Below are positions 14,537-28,522 of a stretch of 64,000 bases of DNA, piece by piece. The stretch is from NCBI GenBank assembly GCA_963573385.1, contig CAUYLG010076980.1:1-64000 (forward strand), read 5' to 3'. How positions within the stretch are numbered: position 1 is the first letter of the stretch; each line of letters starts with the position of its first letter. The position numbers and the translations under genes were made by a program. The notes below the pieces were generated by a model. The model was given only the letters and a program-made list of their open reading frames with translations, searched no databases and was not told the DNA's origin. The DNA comes from Cacajao melanocephalus. Lineage: Eukaryota > Chordata > Mammalia > Primates > Pitheciidae.

Positions 14537-14790
14537 GAACAGCAGGTGGTGGGTGTAGCTGGTCCTGTTGTGCTGTGGCCCTGCACAGCCTGCAGTCTCA
14601 GGCCACATAGTCTACCAGACATGGAACCTGGCTTCAATGGTCACGCTGCCATAAGGAGGGCTGGCTCCATAAGATCTGCAGTTTGAGGCCCAGGGAAACC
14701 TCGTCAGTACAGATGGAGCAGCTACTCCACTGCCAGTACTCATGCTCCCAGGATATCCTTGTTTTCCATAGTTAAGACCTACAGTAGCAG

Positions 14791-15256
14791 GCTGGGTGCG
14801 GTGGCTCATGCTTATAATCCCAGCACTTTGGGAGGCTGAGGCCGGTGGATCACAAGGTCAGAAGTTCGAGATTAGCCTGGCCAGTATGGTGAAACCCCAG
14901 CTCTTTTTTTTTTTTTTAGTATTTTAAAAAAGAATAAAAATAAATCTGACACCTCCTGCTTAAAACCGCTTCCACGGTTTGTATTTGTACTGAAAATCAA
15001 GATCAAGCGAGCTTTTGCCCTTCTGCTCCACGGGAGGTTTCTGTCCTCCCTGAGCTTGCCTTAGGTGAAACCCCATCTCTACTAAAAATACAAAATCAAA
15101 ATTAGCTGGGCATGGTGGCACTCACTTGTAGTCCTAGCTACTAGGGAGGCTGAGGCGGAAGAATCACTTGAAGCCAGGGGGCAGAGGTTGCAGTGAGCCA
15201 AGATCACACCACTGCACTCCAGCCTGGGCAACATCTCCACCTCCAAAAAAACCAAA
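14791..15256 (+). mobile_element. Alu in the SRM pseudogene, itself interrupted
   Basis: Alu body at 14791-14899 and 15064-15256. The SRM target word aagacctacagtag (14774-14787) recurs as aggacctacagcag at 15561. A 28S rRNA retroposon sits at 14900-15063. Confidence 0.92.
14900..15063 (-). pseudogene. Retroposed 28S rRNA fragment
   Basis: On the minus strand, 15064 down to about 14945 reads as human-type 28S rRNA: CTAAGGCAAGCTCAGGGAGG, then GGAGCAGAAGGGCAAAAGC, GATCTTGATTTTCAGTAC, and TTTTAAGCAGGAGGTGTCAG. About 28 nt of the rRNA is missing before that last block. An A-rich tail (14901-14917 as T on +) follows. The Alu sequence ggtgaaacccca is duplicated at 14888-14899 and 15064-15075, the mark of L1-mediated insertion. 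It is not a functional rRNA gene. Confidence 0.93.
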
Positions 15257-15258
15257 AA

Positions 15259-15560
15259 CCCGGGCACGGTGGCTCACGCCTGTAATCCCAGCACTTTGGG
15301 GAGGCTGAGGTGGGCGCATCACAAGGTCAAAAGTGGAGACCATCCTGGCCAACATGGTGAAAACCCATCTCTACTAAAAATACAAAAATTAGCCGGGCAT
15401 GGTGGCACATGCCTGTGGTCCCAGCTACTCAGGAGGCTGAGGCAGAAGAATCACTTGAACTCAGGCGGCAGAGGTTGCAGTGAGCTGAGATTGCACCACT
15501 GCACTCCAGCCTGGCGACAGAACAAGACTCCATCTCAAAAAAAAAAAAAGAAAAGAAAAA
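15259..15560 (+). mobile_element. Alu, second in the SRM pseudogene
   Basis: Full-length, inserted at the A-rich tail of the preceding Alu. It has an Sc/Y-like caaggtcaaaagtggagacc segment. Confidence 0.9.
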
Positions 15561-16589
15561 AGGACCTACAGCAGTATGCTGGTGTTGGATGGCATCATCC
15601 CCTTTATGAACAGGGACAAGTTCTACCAGGAGATGAGAATCAACCTGCCACTCTGCAGCCACCCCATCCCACAAAAGTTGCTGATCATCAGGGACAGAGA
15701 CAGCATCCTACACAAGGTAGTGAAGCACCCCTCTGTGGAGTCTGTGGTCCAATGACAGACTGAAGAAGATGGCATCCAGGTCCCTAACAAGTTCCTGCTG
15801 GGTATGGACATTGGCTACTCTAGCTCTGAGCTGACCCTGCATATGGGTGACAATTTTGATTTCGTGAAACAAAACCAGGATGCCTTCAATATTATGATCA
15901 CTGACTCCTGGGCTCTGCTGAAAGCCTCTTCAAGGAATCCTATTACCACTTACGAAGATGGCCCTCAACGAGGACACCATTCTCTGCTGCCAGGGTGAGT
16001 AGAGTGGCTGTACTTGGACCTCATCAAGGAGACACGGTGGTTCTGCCAGTCACTCTTCCCCATGGTGGCCCATGCCTACTGTACTGTCCCTATCTATCGC
16101 AGTGGCCAGAATGGCTTCATGTTCTGCAGCAAAAACTTGAGCACCAACTTCCAGAAGCCCAAGCAACAAGTGACATAGCAGCAGGTGGAGCAGGTGCAGC
16201 TGCTCAGATGTGTACAGTGCTGCCTTTGTACTGCCCCAATTCGCCTACAAGTCCCAGAATGATGTGAGCTGAGCCCAGGCGCCACGGCGAATGCCAGTCG
16301 GGACCTCAGATCTGGGAGCCTCCAGGGTGCCTGGGCTCCCTTTCGCCCTAGGCCAGACCCCCTGCTGACTGCTACCTGCCAACCAATTGTTACAGGCCCC
16401 AGAATACTGCCCAGCCTTCCCTGCTGAGTGCTGGACTGTTTCTGTGTCTGTCTCTGTGTGGCATTCAGCCTCTAAGCCTATACCAGCTGTGTACAATACA
16501 GTCTCTCTGCCTTCTGTGACCCCCCTCAATCAAACAATAAAAAAATAAATGAATGAATAAATAAATAATTCAAAAAGCAGACTTTAAAA

Positions 16590-16722
16590 TACTTATTCTC
16601 TGGGCATGGTGATAACACAGTCATAATCCCAGCTATTTGAGGCTGACGTAGGAGGATCCCTTGAGCCTAGGACTTTGAGACCAGCCTGAGCAACATACCA
16701 GACCCAGTCTCAAAAAGTATGT
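16590..16722 (+). mobile_element. Alu monomer or left-arm fragment
   Basis: About 130-bp diverged Alu-like monomer with gcctgagcaacataccagac and a short A-rich end. Confidence 0.7.
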
Positions 16723-16775
16723 AAGTAAATAAAATTTTAAGGTAGCTGTTTTGAAAAACATATTAAAACAAACAA

Positions 16776-16952
16776 GCCGGGCATGGTGGCTCACGCCTGT
16801 AATCCTAGCACTTTGGGAGGCTGAGGTGGGCAGATCACCTGAGGTCAGGAGTTCGAGACCAGCCTGACCAATATGGTGAAACCCCGTCTTAAAAAAAAAA
16901 AAAGAAAAAGAAAAATAGAAAAAAATAAAAAATAAAAAAAAATCAAACAAAC
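16776..16952 (+). mobile_element. Alu left arm only
   Basis: Head gccgggcatggtggctcacg through ccccgtctt, then a long A-rich tail; the right arm is absent. Confidence 0.88.
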
Positions 16953-17304
16953 ACACAAAAACAAACTTTAAGCAGAGACAAAGTGAATAAAATAATGAAG
17001 TATAAAATACTTATTATTCTGAGTGACTTCTTTTGAACCTATTTCATTCTCCTCAGCCCTGCTGCTACCTTCCCTGCTACTTCTCATGGAGATCACTGTA
17101 ACAGCTCATCAACTGGCATCCCTGCCATTTTGCTTTGCCCTTCCTCAGATCCATCTCTATACACTGCAGCAGACATGACTTAAATTCAGGATCCACCCCT
17201 CAGCTCTAGACACGCCAGGTGCCTGACCTACAATGGCCACACACTGTTTTTAAGAGTAAGTTAAATCTGAAAAAAAATATGTGCCATTCTGAACAAAAAC
17301 GTAC
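16953..17304. other. Intronic stretch beside exon 16 donor
   Basis: Mostly unique sequence. A segment near 17040-17200 is compositionally like an old L2 or MIR, but I cannot assign it. Confidence 0.45.
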
Positions 17305-17440
17305 GTGTGTCAGAGTCTGGAAGGCATGATAATCATCCACGTCTTGGGCAACATAATTATATGCTCTAAGAACAGCCACTCCAGCATCTTGCATCCCATC
17401 AACATCTTCAGAGTCATTAACCACAAAGATAAAACCAATT
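17305..17440 (-). CDS. UGGT1: UGGT1 exon 16 (about residues 529-573)
   Basis: 136-bp exon encoding IGFIFVVNDSEDVDGMQDAG through HAFQTLTH. It carries the Asn-Asp-Ser sequon at N536, a glycosylation site known in human UGGT1, within TRXL2. The acceptor is ttccctccag and the donor CAC|gtacgt. A second gt lies 4 nt further on, but only the first joins in frame to exon 17. Human has E where this has D in NYVAQDVDD (from memory). Confidence 0.96.
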
Positions 17441-17630
17441 CTGGAGGGAAAAGGAAAAGAAAAAAAAGAAACATGTCAAAGAATACAAATGGTTAAAAAG
17501 AATGACATTCTAATAACCTTCTCATACATTGTAGCTAAGAGAGGAAAACTCTTTGAGTGAAAACATGGTTCACAGCCTATTTTAACATGGTTGACACAGA
17601 AAATTATACACATACCACTTACAAAGTATT

Positions 17631-17918
17631 TTTCTTTTCTTGAGACAGAGTTTCACTCTTGTCACCCAGGCTAGAGTGCAATGGTGCAATCTAGGCTAAC
17701 TGCAACCTCTGCCTCCGAGGTTCAAGCGATTCTCCTGCCTCAGCTTCCCAAGTAGCTGGGATTACAGGCTACTACCCCTAGCTAATTTTTTATATTTTTA
17801 GTAGAGATGGGGTTTCACCATGTTGGCTAGGCTGGTGTTGAACTCCTGACCTCAGGTGATCCATCAGCCTCGGCCTCCCAAAGTGCTGGGATTACAGGCA
17901 TGAGCTACCACACCTGGT
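17631..17918 (-). mobile_element. Alu
   Basis: Full-length, with a perfect 15-bp target duplication cacttacaaagtatt at 17616-17630 and 17919-17933. Confidence 0.95.
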
Positions 17919-18618
17919 CACTTACAAAGTATTAAAAAATCAGGCGGTCAAATGTGGCTTAGACCTTCCTATAGTTAAAGCAAGCCATTTCCATGTCATG
18001 AAAAGATTCCTTTACTGACATGAAGAGTGTTGCTACAGTTTCAGGATTTTTTTTTCCTGCTTTTAAACAAATTTAGAAGAATACAAATTTTCACACTGTA
18101 AAAGTAAACAGAACGGGGGGGTTGTGACATTTAGCATATGCAGTATGAGAATCATTGGTAAAAGAAAAGCCAAAAAAGGTTAACAATTGTCCCACAACAA
18201 AAAGCAATAACCAAGGTTAAAGTTTATCTGATTTTAAATTTTAAAATAAAGGAATTAACCACAGAGACACCATTACATATCTATAGATGGGCTGGCAAAA
18301 AAAAAAAACTTTGCACTAACACTATTGGGGCAAAAGCAGTTCAATGGACAAAGAATCATCTTTTCAACAAATAGTGCTAAACAACCGGACATGCACGTGC
18401 AAATTAATCAGTCTAGACACAGACCTTATTTCTTTCACAGAAAGTAATTCAAAGTGGATCATAGGTCCAAATGTAAAACACAAAAACTAAAATTCCTAGA
18501 CAACAGCAAAGAAGAAAATTTAGGTGATCTCAGGATTGGCAATGATGTTAGATCCAAAAGCACAATCCATGAAAGACACCATTTGGTTAATTTGGACTTC
18601 ACTAAAATTAAAAATGTC

Positions 18619-19605
<987 letters not shown>

Positions 19606-20859
19606 ACAAAGAACTCTTAAAACTCAACAATAAGAAAACAACCGAAGTTTTAAAAATGGACAAAAGTGCGGGGTAAAAAAAGGAAAAAAAGGACAAAAGA
19701 TCTGAACAGATACTTCACCAAACAAGATACACAGATAGATGATAAATGTAAGTAGATCCTGAACATCATATGTCATTAGGGAATGGCAAATTAAACAACA
19801 ATGACATACCAACACACACCTACAAGAATGACCAAAATCCTAAATGCTGGCAACACCAAATGCTGGCAAGGCTGTGGAGCAATAGGATCTCTCATTCACT
19901 GCTGGTGGGAATGCAAAATGGTGCCGCTACTTTGGAACACAGTTCGGCAGTTTCTTACGAAACTAAGCATAGTCTTAACACATGATGCAGCAATCATGCT
20001 TCTTGGTATTTATCCAAAGAAGCTGATGACATGTCCACACAGATACCTGCATCCAGATGTTTATGGCAGCTTTATTCATAACTGCCAAAACTTGTAGGCA
20101 ACTAAGGTATCTTTCGATTAAGTGAATGGATAAGTAAATGGGGGGACATCCATATAATGACTATTATCCAGTGATAAAAAGACATGAGCTATCAAGCCAT
20201 GAGAAGACACAGAGGAAGCCTGAACACACATTGCTAAATGAAAGACACCAATCTAAATAGGCTATATGCTGTACAATTGCAACCATAGAACGTTCTGGAA
20301 AATGCAAAACAAAGAAAACAGTAGAAAGATCAGCAGTTGCCAAAGATATACGGGAAGAGAAGAAGAGATAAACAAGTGAAGCAAGGGGGTTTTTAGGGAA
20401 GTGAAACTAATCTGTATTAAGCTGTATTGTAATGTGAATACTTGACATCATACATTTGTGTCATCAACACTAATAATGAATCCTAATGTAAACTATGGAG
20501 TTTAGTTAATAATAATGTATCATTATTTAGTAGTCAACATGCAGGACCACATGAGCTCCTACAAAGAAGAAAAGAACAGCCTATATGCCTAGCTCTCTCC
20601 AACTATTCACAATCTCTCAGTTGCGTAGGAGCTCAAGTGCCTTATTCTCACCTACCTTTGCAATCTGAAGACCACATGCCCTCTTCTCATCCCTCAACTC
20701 AAGAAATATTGTATTAGTGCCAACTGTGTACCATGACCTACCTTCTATGTTCTTACATTTCTCTTCCAATCAAAACATAGCTCTGGCTTTAATCCAGTAA
20801 TAGGTTCTTCCATCTAATCAGATGTATTAATGCTTTATATGAAAAATGTCATTATTCAA

Positions 20860-21140
20860 CTACGGAACCCTCTGTTTTCCTCAAAGCCTATCTGAAATCC
20901 AACTTCTCCATAAACCTTTGTGCTTCCCAAATATCTCAATGAGTTTTTGTTTCCCTGAAATTCTAATGCACTTATAACTAACTCGTAGGTTATAACTAAC
21001 CTTGCAGTTGATCATATATCTCCCTAAAGCGTTTGAAAGTATACAGAGGATCTTTTCCAAGAAGGTAGAATAAGGCATATACATTCACAGCATTAAGCTC
21101 AGTAGTAGTCATGGAACACTCAGTAATATTTATTGAATAA
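20860..21140 (+). repeat. Probable L2 LINE 3' end
   Basis: The order of aaatccaacttctccataaa and a terminal actcagtaatatttattgaa resembles the conserved L2 3' end. Confidence 0.55.
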
Positions 21141-21751
21141 AGAGTTAATTTCTTCATTTTCACATTTTCTAAGAATTAAAATTTCATCAACATGTAGGAG
21201 AAATATCTTATTTATTCAGAATGTAGGTGAAAATATCTTAGCATTTATATGTAAAACCTTTAAAAAAAAAAAAACTGTTCTTGAAAGGACAGTGGAAATC
21301 CAGCCATTCAGTACCCCGTTGGCAGGTTTGGCAAGAGAAATGAAGTAACTGTTACTCTTTGCATCTACAAAAGGCTGTGTATATATTTGGTCCTTGACAG
21401 TCTAAGAAGTTATTGGCAATGCTTTATATCTCTTCTGAAAGTGGAAATAGGTTTTGTGATGTGGACACTCACCTGGAAAAATTCCCTTCCACTGGGAAGC
21501 AAGCTGCAGCCACAAACTATTTTTACATGGGCTATTTATTGATAATTCAATGGTGGTAAGCTTCTATTCACTGAGAAGCAAATTCTCAGTCCCAAAAGAC
21601 ACTGGCTTCATACTGACCAGAAGATAAAATTGCCATTAGTGATCTACACTATTAATTATCCCACAACTAAGTAGCACCAGACTTCTATTTAAAAATGACA
21701 AATAAAACCTCAGCTAAATTAGATGTATCATCAAATCAATACCAGTGTTAC
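21141..21751. other. Intronic stretch, nothing recognised
   Basis: Unique-looking sequence adjacent to the exon 15 donor. No gene or repeat assigned. Confidence 0.5.
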
Positions 21752-21837
21752 CTTAGTGGTATATGATTACTAAGGAACATCTCAGCTGTGTTAATCAACT
21801 CTGTTGTGGTCTCATGTGCAGGATCAACTATGAAAAC
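21752..21837 (-). CDS. UGGT1: UGGT1 exon 15 (about residues 500-528)
   Basis: 86-bp exon encoding VFIVDPAHETTTELINTAEM through NHIPL, plus two bases of Arg528. It lies in TRXL2; the VFIVDP strand is typical of the thioredoxin-like core. The acceptor is ttcttcaacag and the donor AAG|gtaaca. Human has A and M where this has T and I in HETTTELIN (from memory). Confidence 0.95.
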
Positions 21838-22377
21838 CTGTTGAAGAAAGGGACAAGAACACATGAAATGACATTTATTCAAATATCTGTGGGCCAAGAA
21901 AAATGTTATTAGTCACTGTACGTGGAGCCAACCTTTTTTGAACTATGCTTGAACCACATAAAAGATGAATTATACAAATAGCAGCTACCTCCCTCTATGT
22001 TCAAAAAATGTGGTACTGAAAGGGTAGGTGATTTTCTCATGGACTTACACTGGTAACATGGGAACTGTACTCCAGAGTGCTGATGCCTGTTATTTTAGTA
22101 CACCAAACAAAAACCAAGTTTAACAACTCTCTCACCTTCACAAATGGAGCCTACCTTTCTGTATATTCACTTCTGAGGATCTCTGAATTAAGAATTCACT
22201 TAGAACCAAATTATGAGACCACAGTCAAATCTGTCAGGTAAGCACATAAGCATGTATTACATGCTAGGCAACTTACACGTATTCTCTCACTTAATAAAGT
22301 TCAGACATATGGTAAAACAGAACAAGATTTAAATTCTGACTAAAAGGGAAAGAAGTGTTTTCAAGAGAAAGAAAACT
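21838..22377. other. Intronic stretch with a possible MIR remnant
   Basis: Around 22225-22300, ttacatgctaggcaacttac followed by gtattctctcacttaataaa fits a decayed MIR. The rest is unassigned. Confidence 0.45.
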
Positions 22378-23460
<1,083 letters not shown>

Positions 23461-23580
23461 CATATTATGTAAGTTTTTCCTGATCTGTCGAATAACACCA
23501 GGAAAAGTGGGTCGAAGCAACTCTTGTAAACTAGAAGGCCACGAATTATATCTGCTATCAACCTCCAGGTTGTTGACCCA
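23461..23580 (-). CDS. UGGT1: UGGT1 exon 14 (about residues 460-499)
   Basis: 120-bp symmetric exon encoding WVNNLEVDSRYNSWPSSLQE through RKNLHNM, within TRXL2. The acceptor is ttttttgtag and the donor ATG|gtaagt. It is identical to human UGGT1 as far as I recall. Confidence 0.96.
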
Positions 23581-23708
23581 CTACAAAAAATAACACAATA
23601 AGATGCATGCACATTAGTCACCAGTTAGTAAAACTGCAATAACAACAGTAAGTCTTCAAATTATTTTTAAGAAGAATCACAAGACAAGACCATTTTCAAA
23701 GATAAAAA

Positions 23709-24013
23709 GATTGCGTGCAGTGGCTCACACCTGTAATCCTAGCACTTTGGGAGGTCAAGGCAGGAAGACTGCTTGAGCCCAGGAGTTCAAGACCAGCCTG
23801 GGCAATATTATGAGACCTCCATCACTTTCAAAAAAATATAAAAATTAGCAAGGCATGGTGGCTGCTGTCCCAGCCACTCAGGAGGCTGATGTGGGAGAAT
23901 CACCTGAGCCCAAGGGGTTTGAGACTACAGTGAGCCATGATGGTGCCACTGCACTCCAGGCTGAGCAACAAAGCAAGACCCTATCTCAAAAAACAAAAAA
24001 ATAAAAAATAAAA
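23709..24013 (+). mobile_element. Alu, old
   Basis: Diverged full-length Alu with an A-rich tail at 23990-24013. Confidence 0.88.
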
Positions 24014-24148
24014 AGATCGAGTAGAAAAATGAGTGATAAAAGACGAGCCACAGAATAGATGAAGACATTTGTAACTGACAAACCCAATAAAGGACTAGTG
24101 TCAAGAATGAAGAAAGACATAAAAATAAGAGAAAGAAGCAAAATAACT

Positions 24149-24443
24149 TATTTTTTGAGATGGAGTCTCTCTCTGTCAACCAGGCTAGATACAGTGCAGT
24201 GGAGCAATCTTGGCTCACTGCAATCTCTGCCTCTTGAGTTCAAGCAATTCTCGTGCCTCAACCTCCCAAGTAGCTGGAACTACAGGCACTCACCACCATA
24301 ACTGGCTAATTTTTATATTTTTAGTAGAGATGGGGTTTCACCATGTTGGCTAGGCTCATCTCAAACTCCTGACCTCAAGTGATCCGCCCACCTTGGCCTC
24401 CCAATGTGCTAAGATTACGGGCATAAGCAACTGCGCCCATCAC
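24149..24443 (-). mobile_element. Alu
   Basis: Full-length inverted Alu within the decayed L1. Confidence 0.9.
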
Positions 24444-24731
24444 TAAACTTTTTAAGAACAAAGGAAAAAAAAAAGTAAAAAACAATTTTAAAAAAATAGT
24501 ATGAATAAGAAATTTACAGAGGAAACCCAAAATGGGCAATAAACATAAGAAATGTGTACACCCTCAATTGTAATCTAGGAACTATGAGCTAAGACCTCAA
24601 TGAAATTTCACACTTGCTAGACAAAAAAAGTGAAAGTTTGTCAAGATCCAAGAATAGGAAAAGATATAGAGCGAAGAGAACTCTCATGCAATGCTGGTGT
24701 GTGGACAATCACTTTAGAGATCTGGATCTAA

Positions 24732-24865
24732 GGCTGAGCGTGGTGGCTCACGCCTGTAATCTTAGCACTTTGGGAGGGTGAGGCAGGCGGATCACCTGAG
24801 GTCAGGAGTTCAAGACCAGCCTGGCCAACATGGTGAAACCCTGACTTTAAAAAAAAAGAAAAAAG
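24732..24865 (+). mobile_element. Alu left arm only
   Basis: Left arm with an A-tail, flanked by the duplication ctggatctaa (24721-24730 and 24870-24879). Confidence 0.9.
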
Positions 24866-25065
24866 AGAACTGGATCTAATAAAGTTGAAGACTATATTGG
24901 CACTAATTTTCCTAAAATAAATCCAGTACCACTAAGTACTCTAGATCCTGGTATCTACTCCAAATAAATTCACATGTATACACAAAAAGAGAGGAAAAAA
25001 GAACCTAACTACAGTCGTGTTTACAACAGCAAAGTGAGAAACTACTTCATATCCACAAAGAGCAA

Positions 25066-25262
25066 TGGATCAGGAGGCTGAAGCGGAAGGATCTCTGGAA
25101 CACAGGAGTTCAAGGCTACAGCGAGCTATGACTGCTTCCCTGCACTCCAGCAGGGTTCTGCCATGTTGGCCAGGCAGGTCTTGAACTGCTGAGCTAAAGT
25201 GATCTGCCCACCACGACCTCCTAAAGTGCTAGGATTACTGGCGTGAGCCACTGAGCCTGGCC
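25066..25262. mobile_element. Chimeric Alu: + right-arm piece joined to - piece
   Basis: 25066-25153 is a forward Alu right arm ending ctgcactccagcag. 25154-25262 is an inverted Alu segment, starting ggttctgccatgttggcc and ending gagcctggcc. The two orientations meet inside one element. Confidence 0.8.
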
Positions 25263-25292
25263 AGATTCTCAAAATTTTTAAATTATTAAATA

Positions 25293-25440
25293 GGAGCCAG
25301 GCAAGGTGGTGCATATCTATGGTTCCAGCTACTCGAGAAGCTGAGGCAAGAGGATTGCTTGACCCCAGGAATCTGAGTCCAGCCTGGGCAAAATACTGAG
25401 ACTTGTCGCTAAAGTAACAAAAGAAAGAAAGAAAAAAAAT
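25293..25440 (+). mobile_element. Alu right-arm-like monomer
   Basis: About 130-bp monomer ending in (AAAG)n at 25418-25440. Confidence 0.75.
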
Positions 25441-26233
<793 letters not shown>

Positions 26234-26517
26234 CCTATTCCCCACATTCTCTGACAGATGACGAGCCAACGGCTCAGAAAGATCACACAGTAGGCAAAAA
26301 TCTATATAAAATCTTCAAATACCAAATACCAAAATCCTACTAAAGAAGCTTCTTAACTAAAAAGTGACATTTTTAATAGTATTTTTAATTTACAGATGTC
26401 ACAAAATCACACAAGATCTGTATGCAATTGAGAAAATACAAATTAAACACTTTTTCCCAGGAGATGATCAGCTGAACCCTAGGGGCATGCTGAAGTGAAA
26501 AAACATCACTGTCTGTC

Positions 26518-26817
26518 AAGGCGTGTTGGCTCACACCTGTAACCCGAGCACTCTGGGAAGCCAAGGTGGGTGAATCACCTGAGGTCAGGAGTTTGTGACC
26601 AGCCTGACCAATATGGTGAAACCCCATCTCTACTAAAACTACAAAAATTAGTTGGGCGTGGTGGCATGTACCTGTAATCCCAGTTACTCAGGAGGCTGAG
26701 GCAGAACTGCTTAAACCTGGGAGGCAGAGGCTGCAGTAAGCCAAGATCGCACCACTACACTCCAGCCTGGACAACAGAGCAAGACTCTGTCTCAAAAAAA
26801 AAAAAAAAAAAAAAAAA
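26518..26817 (+). mobile_element. Alu
   Basis: Full-length with a 24-bp A-tail (26794-26817) and a short target copy atcactg(t/c)ct on both sides. Confidence 0.92.
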
Positions 26818-27037
26818 TCACTGCCTTAACCACATTAGCAACAACAACTCAACTTTTTTGGAGCATTTAAGGGCCTACTTTATTACATATATAAAGTCCC
26901 ATATAAGTGACTATAAATCTTTCACATCAACAAAAGAGATGGTGTAAGTGACTTCACTCTCATAGGAGATAAATTAGAAAATCATAATAAAGATTCCTGG
27001 TCAGAAAGTCCTTTGATCACCCTAAAAAAATACTCAC

Positions 27038-27188
27038 TGAAATAGCAGGACTCCTGATGTCTACTGCATAGTCGGCCTCAGAGGGCTGGATGTTCAGCTT
27101 CAAAACATTATGCAGAGAAAGGCCTTCTATTCCCAATCTATGCAGACCCTCCATTACCCGAGCTTCATTCCTCAACACATCAAACAGA
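27038..27188 (-). CDS. UGGT1: UGGT1 exon 13 (about residues 409-459)
   Basis: 151-bp exon completing Ser409, then LFDVLRNEARVMEGLHRLGI through YAVDIRSPAIS. This is the N-terminal part of TRXL2. The acceptor is tctccccccag and the donor TCA|gtgagt. Confidence 0.96.
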
Positions 27189-27934
27189 CTGGGGGGAGAA
27201 ACAGAAAGGTATTTAGTAGGAGAAAAATGCTTAAAAAAAATTCTCACCATGAAAAAAAAAATGTATCAGTTCAACTTCAATGCCAAATCAAATTAATTAA
27301 GAAATTAAGAAATGGAACTCCTCTCCAGTTTCATCTGCTCAAAGTATGCAGAAGAAAGCAGTTAAGACTGGTTTCTTGGTTCATCTTTACTCAACTCACC
27401 ACTGTATATATAAGTTATCTCAAAGAATAAACATACAAATTGAGGATGAAATAACCCTTTAGGGTATTTTAGGGTATGTACTTTTATATCACATGATTTT
27501 AAAAACAGTACATTAATCTCTCTGTATTCTTCCTTATAACTGTATGTGAATTTATAATTATCTCAAAATGAAAATTAAAAAGAGATACTACATTATATAT
27601 GCTTAATATGTTTCAATGTCAGTACCAATTCACAGAGGCAAACATATGACCCCAGAAAAAGTCTGGAAGAATCCACACCCAACTTAGAAGTTTGCTGTGA
27701 GAGAGAGAAAAGATAGAGAGGAAGGAGAAATAAGATGATGTGACAAAAAAAAATTTTGAGACTGTCTGAAAATAACAAATAAATAAAGTCTGAATTCTAC
27801 CTGAGTGCTACCCACCCCAGAATCATGAAGACAATAGAATGCAATTTAATCCTGAACCACATTTTAACAAGAAGTGGATATTCAAATAATATATTTAGAC
27901 AGAACACCATCTGAGACACAAGAGACAGTATTTT
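27189..27934. other. Intronic stretch, nothing recognised
   Basis: AT-rich sequence upstream (in gene sense) of exon 13. It contains the exon 13 polypyrimidine acceptor at the low end. No repeat assigned. Confidence 0.5.
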
Positions 27935-28201
27935 CTTTTTTTTTTTTTTTTGAGATGGAGTCTTGCTCTGTGGTCCAGGCTGGAGTGCAGTGGTACAATC
28001 TGAGTTCACTGCAACCTCAGCCTCCCAAGTAGCTGGGACTACAGGCATGCACTACCAGGCATGGCTAATTTTTGTATTTTCAGTAGAGATGGGGTTTCAC
28101 CATGTTGGCCAGGCTGCTCTTAAACTCGTGACCGAAAGGGATTTGCCTGCCTCAGCCTCCCAAAGTGCTGGGATTACAGGTGTGAGCCACTGTGCCTGGT
28201 C
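27935..28201 (-). mobile_element. Alu
   Basis: Inverted Alu with a roughly 30-bp gap in its right arm. The flanking word agagacag(t/c)atttt recurs at 27924 and 28204. Confidence 0.9.
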
Positions 28202-28213
28202 ACCAGAGACAGC

Positions 28214-28522
28214 ATTTTTTTTTTTTTTTTGAGACCGAGTCATGCTCGTGTTGCTCAGGCTAGAGTGCACAGAGTGCAATGGCGTAATTTCAGCTCACCA
28301 CAATCTCTGCCTCCTGGGTTCAAGCGATTCTCCTGCCTCAGCCTCCTCAGTAGCTGGGATTACAGGCACGTACCACCACACCTGGCTAATTTTTGTATTT
28401 TTAGTAGAGACAGGGTTTCACCACGTTGGCCAGGCTGGTATCAAACTCCTGACCTCAGGTGATCTGCCAGGCTCGGCCTCCCAAAGTGCTGGGATTACAG
28501 GAGTAAGCCACCATGCCCGCCC
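28214..28522 (-). mobile_element. Alu, second of a tandem pair
   Basis: Full-length inverted Alu in the same target site as its neighbour. A third target copy, aaagatagtattttt, follows at 28523. Confidence 0.92.

Larger units (their letters stand above)
14538..16550 (+). pseudogene. SRM (spermidine synthase) processed pseudogene, split by two Alus
   Basis: Spermidine synthase makes spermidine from putrescine and decarboxylated AdoMet. The start codon is at 14621-14623 (MEPG). 14538-14790 holds the 5' part. Coding similarity resumes at 15561 with [43 protein letters not shown] and KQNQDAF. Damage: an in-frame TGA at 15753-15755 (parent Cys), a roughly 10-nt deletion near 15908, and a 1-nt loss giving TAG at 16000-16002. 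The end VS-TGA, the 3'UTR and an AATAAA with an A-rich tail (16540-16568) follow. It has no introns. It is antisense to UGGT1 and clearly non-functional. Confidence 0.92.
24014..25065 (+). mobile_element. Decayed L1 ORF2 3' segment with two Alus
   Basis: acccaataaaggactagtgt, then ctctcatgcaatgctggtgt, follow the L1 ORF2 order. Alus at 24149 and 24732 interrupt it. Strong decay limits the boundaries. Confidence 0.6.

Noticed and set aside
14269..14637. 122-codon frame overlapping the SRM pseudogene 5' part
   Set aside because: It is on the wrong strand for SRM and mostly antisense Alu.
14945..15063. Functional rRNA gene
   Set aside because: Only about 120 nt of 28S, with a gap and an A-tail inside an Alu. 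It is a retroposed fragment.
15269..15763. 164-codon open frame, the longest on the + strand
   Set aside because: It starts in an Alu and runs into the SRM pseudogene in a shifted frame, so it is a by-product of the insertion.
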